From: an uncultured Lachnospiraceae bacterium
Lineage (GTDB): Bacteria > Bacillota > Clostridia > Lachnospirales > Lachnospiraceae
Length of the DNA: 34,581 nt
Direction of reading: 5' to 3'
Assembly: GCA_937920345.1 (NCBI GenBank)
Contig: CALGVA010000050.1
Coordinates: forward strand, 1-34,581
Positions 29,175 through 34,581 of the stretch are shown one piece after another (positions within the stretch are counted from its first letter, which is position 1; every line of letters begins with the position of its first letter). The notes under the pieces are model-generated. The model made no database searches. It was not told the origin of the DNA and saw nothing but the letters and a program-made list of their open reading frames with translations. Made by a program: the position numbers and the translations under genes.

Positions 29175-31241
29175 ATGAGCAGTGTGAAGGAAAAGCGCTT
29201 TAAGAAGCTGAAAAGGAAGAAGATCTGGCCGTCTATTGTGGCGTTTATTATGTTTATCATTCTGTGTGTCGTGATGATCGCCCTTTTTCTGCAGTTGTTC
29301 GCATTGTACATCATGGGAACGAAGATCGTGCAGCAGTACGGTGAGACACAGCATGTCAAGGCGGTTTTAGAGGGATTCCTCTCAAACGGGGACACGATTA
29401 CGGAAGCGGTAGATAACCTGCATAAATACACGTCTGCCGGGAGCGATGTCTATGTGATTGACAGACAGCGCAGGATGGCAGCCAAAACCGGATTGTCCGA
29501 ACCGGATTTCAGCATGGTTCTCGATTTTAAGCTGAATCAGGAATTCGGACTGGATGCGAGCTTCATGGCAGTGGCGGACAACAGTAACCCGGTCATACAG
29601 GAGGATGGTGTATATACGATTTTTGACGTGCCGGTTGACGAGGTGATCCGGGAGACCTTTACATGGAAAGAAGACAGGAATGGAATAGGAACATGGCTGA
29701 GCGATACGCTCATCACGCAGAAATACTGGCTGCGGACGTCGCTGGGCGGCGGGGAATACGAGCTTTATGTCAAGTGTACGATTGAGGTACAGCGGCAGGA
29801 TATCTTCTATATATGTATTTTCGGTATCATTGCGCTGCTGCTTCTGATGATTCCGATCATTCTGCTGTTCATCAATACGGTCCGCTCTATCGTGACGCAG
29901 CGGAGAATGACGCAGCTCATTTATCTGGATGCGGTGACCGGAGACAGGAACTGGTTCTATTTCCAGAACTATGCGGAGCGGATTCTCACCAGACTGCGCA
30001 ACAGCAGGAAAACCTTTGCGATTGTCAATCTGCATTTGGAACGTTATCAGAATTATTGTGCATGCTATGGCGTTAAAGCAGGGGAGGAACTGCTGGAAGC
30101 GACGGACGGTTTCCTGAAAGCGAGAGTCGGGAAGAATGAGTCTTTTGCAAGATATGAGGGCGCGGATTTCGGTATGCTGCTTTGCTGCGAAGGCGAGAAC
30201 GGGCAGGAGTGTCAGGAGAACTGCAGGAAGCGTCTCCGTTCTCTTGCAGCAGAACTGACGGGTCTGAAACCGGACCAGAAGATTCATTTCCAGGCGGGTA
30301 TTAATATGATTCCGCCATACATACACGAGGACGGTAAATGGTACCACGCCAGAAAAGATGTGGATGTCGATCAGCTCTATACTTACGCCAATGCGGCGAG
30401 AACAGCGGCTGCCGGCGTGCAGGATCAGACGGTTGCTTTCTTCGATCAGGAACTGTTAGATAAGCAGGTATGGGAGCGCTGGGTGGAAGACAGCATGGAA
30501 GAGGCACTCAACAATGAAGAGTTTCAAGTATACATACAGCCGAAATACAGCCCTCTTAACGGTAAATTAGTGGGTGCGGAGGCACTGGTGCGCTGGATCA
30601 GTCCGACGGAAGGGTTCATAGCGCCGAACCGGTTCATTCCAATCTTTGAAGATACCGGATTTATCACGCAGCTGGACGATTATATGATATCTCACGTTGC
30701 AAAACTGCAGGCGGAGTGGATGATCAGGGGCAGGAAAATGGTGCCGGTCTCCGTGAACGTATCGAGAGCGCATTTTGCGCAGGAGGGACTGGCGGAGCAC
30801 ATTTGCGAACTGGTGGATGCATATGGCCCCCGGCATGAACTGATTGAACTGGAGGTGACGGAGAGCGCTTTCTTTGATGACAAGGATATTCTGGTAGAGA
30901 CTGTAAAGCAATTGAAGGCATACGGGTTCCGCGTCTCTATGGACGATTTCGGAGCCGGATATTCTTCTTTGAACTCCCTGAAAGATATACCGCTTGACGT
31001 GTTGAAACTGGATGGAGAATTCTTCCGCGGCGAGGATGACGACGGCAGGGGAGAGATCGTTGTCAAAGAGGCGATTCAGCTTGCCAGAAATCTGGATATG
31101 CGGGTCGTGGCGGAAGGAATCGAGCGGAAGGATCAGGTGGATTTTCTGGCAGGACAGGGATGCGATATGATACAGGGGTTCTATTTTGCCAAACCCATGC
31201 CGGTTTCGGAGTTTGAAGAAAAAGTGGAGAAGGACGCGTAA
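29175..31241 (+). CDS. Membrane protein with degenerate GGDEF and intact EAL domains
   Basis: 688 residues. First membrane helix about residues 18-50, an extracytoplasmic sensor region to about 210, second helix about 212-238, then a GGDEF-like domain (about 245-420) and an EAL domain (about 430-685). The GGDEF signature is replaced by EGADF (residues 328-332), so cyclase activity is doubtful. The EAL domain keeps E469 in AEALVRW, the ELEVTES strand, MDDFGAGYSSL, KLDGEF and VAEGIER, the residues needed for c-di-GMP hydrolysis. I start at ATG 29175 because GGGAGG lies seven bases upstream; a GTG 15 bases earlier precedes this site. The stop overlaps the next start by one base. Confidence 0.9.
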   Translation: MSSVKEKRFKKLKRKKIWPSIVAFIMFIILCVVMIALFLQLFALYIMGTKIVQQYGETQHVKAVLEGFLSNGDTITEAVDNLHKYTSAGSDVYVIDRQRRMAAKTGLSEPDFSMVLDFKLNQEFGLDASFMAVADNSNPVIQEDGVYTIFDVPVDEVIRETFTWKEDRNGIGTWLSDTLITQKYWLRTSLGGGEYELYVKCTIEVQRQDIFYICIFGIIALLLLMIPIILLFINTVRSIVTQRRMTQLIYLDAVTGDRNWFYFQNYAERILTRLRNSRKTFAIVNLHLERYQNYCACYGVKAGEELLEATDGFLKARVGKNESFARYEGADFGMLLCCEGENGQECQENCRKRLRSLAAELTGLKPDQKIHFQAGINMIPPYIHEDGKWYHARKDVDVDQLYTYANAARTAAAGVQDQTVAFFDQELLDKQVWERWVEDSMEEALNNEEFQVYIQPKYSPLNGKLVGAEALVRWISPTEGFIAPNRFIPIFEDTGFITQLDDYMISHVAKLQAEWMIRGRKMVPVSVNVSRAHFAQEGLAEHICELVDAYGPRHELIELEVTESAFFDDKDILVETVKQLKAYGFRVSMDDFGAGYSSLNSLKDIPLDVLKLDGEFFRGEDDDGRGEIVVKEAIQLARNLDMRVVAEGIERKDQVDFLAGQGCDMIQGFYFAKPMPVSEFEEKVEKDA

Positions 31242-34200
31242 TGTATACATTATTTGTAATCTTACAGGTTTTGGGGATCATCGTGCTATTCGGTGAGGCG
31301 GTTTACCTCATGAATCAGAGACCGTCAAGGCAGCAGATCAGACTGTTGCTTTTGATGATCGCGCTGCTGGTCAATTTCATCGGTTATCTGTATGAGATGC
31401 ATGCGACGACACAGGAACTGGCACTGCAGGCGGTCAAATTTTCATATCTTGGCAAACCGATTATCGTGCTTATCATGCTTCTTTTTATTCTGGACTATTG
31501 TAAAGTCAGAATGCCGAAATGGCTGCCGTCTGTGTTGACGTGCGGTCATATCATGATCACCTTTTTAGTCATGACGTGCGAGAAACATCACCTGTATTAC
31601 AGCAGCATCGGCTATACGACAGACGGTGTTTTCCCGCATCTGGTGCTTACATTCGGGCCGGTGTACATTATCTATCATTTTATACTCATGGGATATGTGA
31701 TAACGATGATCATTACCTGTGCGCACAAGTATGTCCACATTACCAGCGAGGCCGAACGTAACAGACTGCGCGCATTCTTTGCAATATTCGGGGTCATGAG
31801 CGTGGGGTGGGCCGGCTATATGCTGAACTGGTTCGGCGGTTACGATTCCACACTGATGGCCTATCTGGTGTCGGTGATCATACTTTCCGTCTATCTGTAT
31901 AAGGATAAGATTCTGGAAACACTGTCCATGGCGCAGGACCAGGCGATTGACGAGTTATCTTCCGGGCTGGTGGTATTAGACCGGGATAATACGGTGATCT
32001 ACCATAATAAGAAGGCAAGGGAGCTATATCCTTTTGACAATGTCAGCGCACTGCCGGCAGTTATTGAGGAACTGGATAACTGCATTATAGAGAAGAAGAA
32101 TGTAGAATATGATAATAAAGTATATGATGTGCAGAGCCGTCTTTTGACAAAACAGAATGTGTATTTCGGTAAAATGTATGTGTTTAATGATATCACGGAC
32201 AGCTTCCGCTATGCGAGAAATGCGAAGGAACAGGCGGATATCATGAAGGGATTAAAAGAGCGTGCAGAGGCGGCGAATCAGGCAAAATCGACGTTTGTTT
32301 CCAATATTACACATGAAATCAGGACGCCGATGAACGCGATCGTAGGGATGACGGAGATTCTGCTCAGAGAGGAACTGCCGCCGCAGGACCGCGGATATCT
32401 GATTAACATCAAGAATTCCGGAAATGCGCTTCTCAATATCGTGAATGATATTTTAGACTTCTCTAAGATGGAGTCGGGTAAGATGGATCTGGTAGAAGAC
32501 GAATATGAGCCGATGTCGATCTTCAGCGATCTGAGTATGATCTTCCTGACCAGGATCGGGGATAAGGACATGGAGATCCTGTTTGATATTGATGAAAACC
32601 TGCCGCAGAAGCTGTATGGCGACGGACTGCGGATCAGACAGGTCATCATTAATATCGTCAATAACGCCATCAAGTTTACGGAACGCGGCTTTGTGAAGCT
32701 GCAGGTGCGGATCGGTAAAGAAAGCGGAGAAAATATCGAACTGCTGGTTTCCGTGCAGGATACGGGACAGGGTATCAGGGAAGAAGATATGGATAAACTG
32801 TTTGGCTCTTTCCAACAGGTGGACAGTAAGAGGAACCGCGGCAAGGAAGGCACCGGGCTGGGGCTCTCCATATCCAAACAGCTCGTAGAGATGATGGGCG
32901 GCAGTATCGGCGTGCGCAGTACCTATGGGGAAGGCAGTGAATTTTATTTTAATATCATGCAGAAGAGACGAACGGATCAGCGCGCTACGCAGATACATGA
33001 CGATGAGCGGCGGGGGAGTCTGAAAATCAGCGGATATTTCAGCAGAGTGTGTTTGTGGCACGGACTGCAGGAACTGTCCGGACGATTCGGAGTTACGTGT
33101 ATACCTTATGAAGAATGGAAGGAGACGAGGCAGCAGTTGGACTGCTTCTTTATGGATATGCAGGGACATGATAAGCTGACGGAAGAGATCAGGAACTACG
33201 GTGAACAAATGGGAGAGAAGTGTGTACTGCGCAATCCGCTGTCGGAGGAGTGCAATGAGGAAGGCATCACAGCCATTAATAAACCGCTCTACAGTCTGAA
33301 TTTCTGTCAGACGATCAATCATGAGTCGGCATACACCGGACCGGTAACAGAGGAATACATGAATTTCACGGCACCGGATGCTTCCGTATTGATCGTGGAT
33401 GACAATGAGATTAATCTGGAAGTGGCGTCAGGGCTGTTAGAGCCGCTGCATATGCAGATTGATACAGTGGACAGCGGTAAACGTGCGCTGCAGATGGCGG
33501 CGGAAAAGAAATATCATATCATATTCATGGATCATATGATGCCTGTCATGGACGGCATCGAGACGACCGAACGCCTGCGTCAGATGGAAGATGAGTACTA
33601 TCACACAGTGCCGATCGTTGCATTGACGGCGAATGCGCTGATGGATGCCAGAGAGAAATTCGCGAAGGCGGGAATGGACGATTTCGTGGCGAAGCCCATT
33701 GAAATGAAGGAGATCTGCCGGTGTATTAAGAGATGGCTTCCGGAGGAACTGATTGTACCCGGCGCGGCAAATGCCAGAGAAGGCGGAAATGATTCATCAG
33801 GTGCGGGCCAGACGGTGGCAGGAGCCGATGCAGGCGGAAACAGCGCATCAGGCGCACAGACAGCCGGCGGTACGCAACAGGCGCAAGGCACGCAGCTTCC
33901 TGATCTTCCGGGCATCAATGCGGCGGACGGCGTCAAGTATTCCGGCAGCGAGAAGCTGTGGTTTAAACTGCTGGGCGATTTCTACAAGCTGATCGATGCC
34001 AAGGCCAACAAGATTGAGAAGTGCCTTGCAGACGGTCTGATCAGGGACTATACGATAGAAGTACATGCGCTCAAGAACACGGCGCGTATGGTCGGCGCGG
34101 CACATCTGTCCGAGTGGTTCCACCGGATGGAGGACTGCGGCAATGCCGGCGATATCGAGACGATCACGGCCGAGACGCCCGGATTGCTGGCAGAACTTAG

Positions 34201-34477
34201 AAGCTATAAAGACGTTCTGCGTCCCTACGGAGAGGCGGGCAACCAGAACAAGAAGGAAGTGTCCGCGCAGGAACTGATCGAGATCCTGACCAATATGCGG
34301 GACTGCATGGATCAGTTTGACTTGGACGGCGTGGATGCGGCCATGCAGGATCTGGAGAAATGCCGTATCCCGGATAACTGCAAGGAACAGATGGAGACGC
34401 TCCGCGTTGCGGTGACAGACGTCATGATGGAAGAGGTAATACAGGTGGCGGATGAGATGATCAGGCTGCTGCAATGA
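31241..34477 (+). CDS. Hybrid sensor histidine kinase with receiver and Hpt domains
   Basis: 1,078 residues. Residues about 1-225 contain seven probable membrane helices like the 7TM histidine-kinase N-terminal region. A PAS-like segment follows (about 230-330), then a HisKA domain with H358 in THEIRTPMNAI, an ATPase domain (NNAIKF; DTGQGI; GTGLGLSI), a degenerate receiver-like stretch (about 585-700), a true receiver with D720/D721 and phospho-acceptor D764 (FMDHMMPVMDG), a disordered G/A/Q/T-rich linker (about 845-890) and an Hpt domain with H942 (HALKNTARMVGA). All sites of a His-Asp-His relay are present; the final response regulator is not in the window. The start overlaps the EAL gene stop (TAATG). 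Confidence 0.9.
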   Translation: MYTLFVILQVLGIIVLFGEAVYLMNQRPSRQQIRLLLLMIALLVNFIGYLYEMHATTQELALQAVKFSYLGKPIIVLIMLLFILDYCKVRMPKWLPSVLTCGHIMITFLVMTCEKHHLYYSSIGYTTDGVFPHLVLTFGPVYIIYHFILMGYVITMIITCAHKYVHITSEAERNRLRAFFAIFGVMSVGWAGYMLNWFGGYDSTLMAYLVSVIILSVYLYKDKILETLSMAQDQAIDELSSGLVVLDRDNTVIYHNKKARELYPFDNVSALPAVIEELDNCIIEKKNVEYDNKVYDVQSRLLTKQNVYFGKMYVFNDITDSFRYARNAKEQADIMKGLKERAEAANQAKSTFVSNITHEIRTPMNAIVGMTEILLREELPPQDRGYLINIKNSGNALLNIVNDILDFSKMESGKMDLVEDEYEPMSIFSDLSMIFLTRIGDKDMEILFDIDENLPQKLYGDGLRIRQVIINIVNNAIKFTERGFVKLQVRIGKESGENIELLVSVQDTGQGIREEDMDKLFGSFQQVDSKRNRGKEGTGLGLSISKQLVEMMGGSIGVRSTYGEGSEFYFNIMQKRRTDQRATQIHDDERRGSLKISGYFSRVCLWHGLQELSGRFGVTCIPYEEWKETRQQLDCFFMDMQGHDKLTEEIRNYGEQMGEKCVLRNPLSEECNEEGITAINKPLYSLNFCQTINHESAYTGPVTEEYMNFTAPDASVLIVDDNEINLEVASGLLEPLHMQIDTVDSGKRALQMAAEKKYHIIFMDHMMPVMDGIETTERLRQMEDEYYHTVPIVALTANALMDAREKFAKAGMDDFVAKPIEMKEICRCIKRWLPEELIVPGAANAREGGNDSSGAGQTVAGADAGGNSASGAQTAGGTQQAQGTQLPDLPGINAADGVKYSGSEKLWFKLLGDFYKLIDAKANKIEKCLADGLIRDYTIEVHALKNTARMVGAAHLSEWFHRMEDCGNAGDIETITAETPGLLAELRSYKDVLRPYGEAGNQNKKEVSAQELIEILTNMRDCMDQFDLDGVDAAMQDLEKCRIPDNCKEQMETLRVAVTDVMMEEVIQVADEMIRLLQ

Positions 34478-34490
34478 ATAATTATATCAG

Positions 34491-34520
34491 AAGAGCCGAC
34501 ATAAATTTATGTCGGCTCTT
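34491..34520 (+). terminator. Terminator hairpin after the histidine kinase gene
   Basis: AAGAGCCGACATAAA (34491-34505) followed by its exact complement TTTATGTCGGCTCTT (34506-34520): a 30-base perfect palindrome. The stem's own TCTT is followed by CTATA, not by a T tract, probably because an intron interrupts it. Confidence 0.8.
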
Positions 34521-34528
34521 CTATAGTG

Positions 34529-34581
34529 GTGCGCCTTGCGGCGCACGTTTCTAACGGGTGCAAGTCCCCAATCCGCCCTGG
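34529..34581 (+). mobile_element. 5' end of a group II intron (IIC-like), cut by the window
   Basis: The stretch begins GTGCG, the consensus 5' end of group II introns, in a perfect hairpin (GTGCGCC, TTGC, GGCGCAC; 34529-34546), then ACGGGTGCAAGTCCCC (from 34554), the domain I motif seen in many bacterial group II introns in the form GGGTG-x-AAGTCCC or GGGTGAGAGTCCC. It lies nine bases after a terminator stem, the standard target of class IIC introns. The intron-encoded reverse transcriptase would lie beyond the window. Only 53 bases are seen, so the call is provisional. Confidence 0.55.

Noticed and set aside
29382..30347. 321-codon minus-strand frame inside the GGDEF-EAL gene
   Set aside because: Antisense shadow of a well-supported gene with intact motifs; no start signal and a composition typical of an antisense frame.
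32453..33322. 289-codon minus-strand frame inside the histidine kinase gene
   Set aside because: Antisense shadow; the plus-strand frame has all kinase motifs across it.

Overview
The window looks like part of a Lachnospiraceae-type (Clostridia) chromosome carrying most of the late half of an integrated phage. Evidence for the host is indirect: strong GGAGG-type ribosome binding sites, Firmicutes-style scaffold and lysis proteins, an orphan TrpB2-type enzyme, and a large seven-helix hybrid histidine kinase next to an EAL protein. I cannot name the species. Positions 1 to about 25,712 are prophage. The left end of the prophage (integrase, repressor, replication genes) lies outside the window. 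Positions about 25,713 to 34,581 are host DNA, apart from what appears to be the first bases of a group II intron at the extreme right.

Layout. (1) Positions 1-1545: six small, tightly packed genes on the minus strand, each with a good ribosome binding site and none of known function. One needs a -1 frameshift on a run of ten A to give its full product. (2) Positions 1560-2403: a divergent control region with three copies of a TACGTACGTA-type palindrome overlapping both a leftward and a rightward promoter. The rightward promoter drives a ribbon-helix-helix protein, a RelB-like antitoxin and a RelE/ParE-type toxin, closed by a terminator. (3) Positions 2404-2789: non-coding DNA with eleven GGACA/TGTCC motifs, an AT-dinucleotide run and an inverted repeat around a perfect TATAAT. 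(4) Positions 2790-25,515: one long rightward late operon. Its order is small terminase, large terminase, portal (with an inserted zinc ribbon), zinc-ribbon protein, scaffold, decoration protein, major capsid, terminator/attenuator, HeH/LEM-like protein, connector, propeller-type tail nozzle, fibre with about 23 HAEG repeats, fibre-associated protein, XhlA-like protein, two small membrane proteins including a holin, two-domain endolysin, coiled-coil ejection protein, and a polyprotein of about 2,176 residues.

There is no tape measure, major tail protein or tail sheath, and a nozzle-like protein follows the connector. I therefore infer a short-tailed (podovirus-like) virion. The giant last protein would be packaged inside it, and it carries what looks like a PBECR-type (barnase/EndoU/colicin/RelE-like) nuclease domain, so the particle may inject a toxin-like activity.

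(5) Positions 25,516-25,766: the prophage-host junction, with a tandem 12-bp repeat (candidate integrase arm sites), the 3' end of a tRNA gene (attR) and that tRNA's terminator. (6) Host genes, all rightward: a HIT-family protein, a 64-residue protein of unknown function, a TauE/SafE permease, a TrpB2-like enzyme, a membrane protein with degenerate GGDEF and intact EAL domains, and a hybrid histidine kinase with a receiver and an Hpt domain. The last two overlap by one base and probably form one signalling unit. They end at a strong terminator, immediately followed by a sequence resembling the 5' end of a group II (IIC) intron, a class known to insert after terminators.
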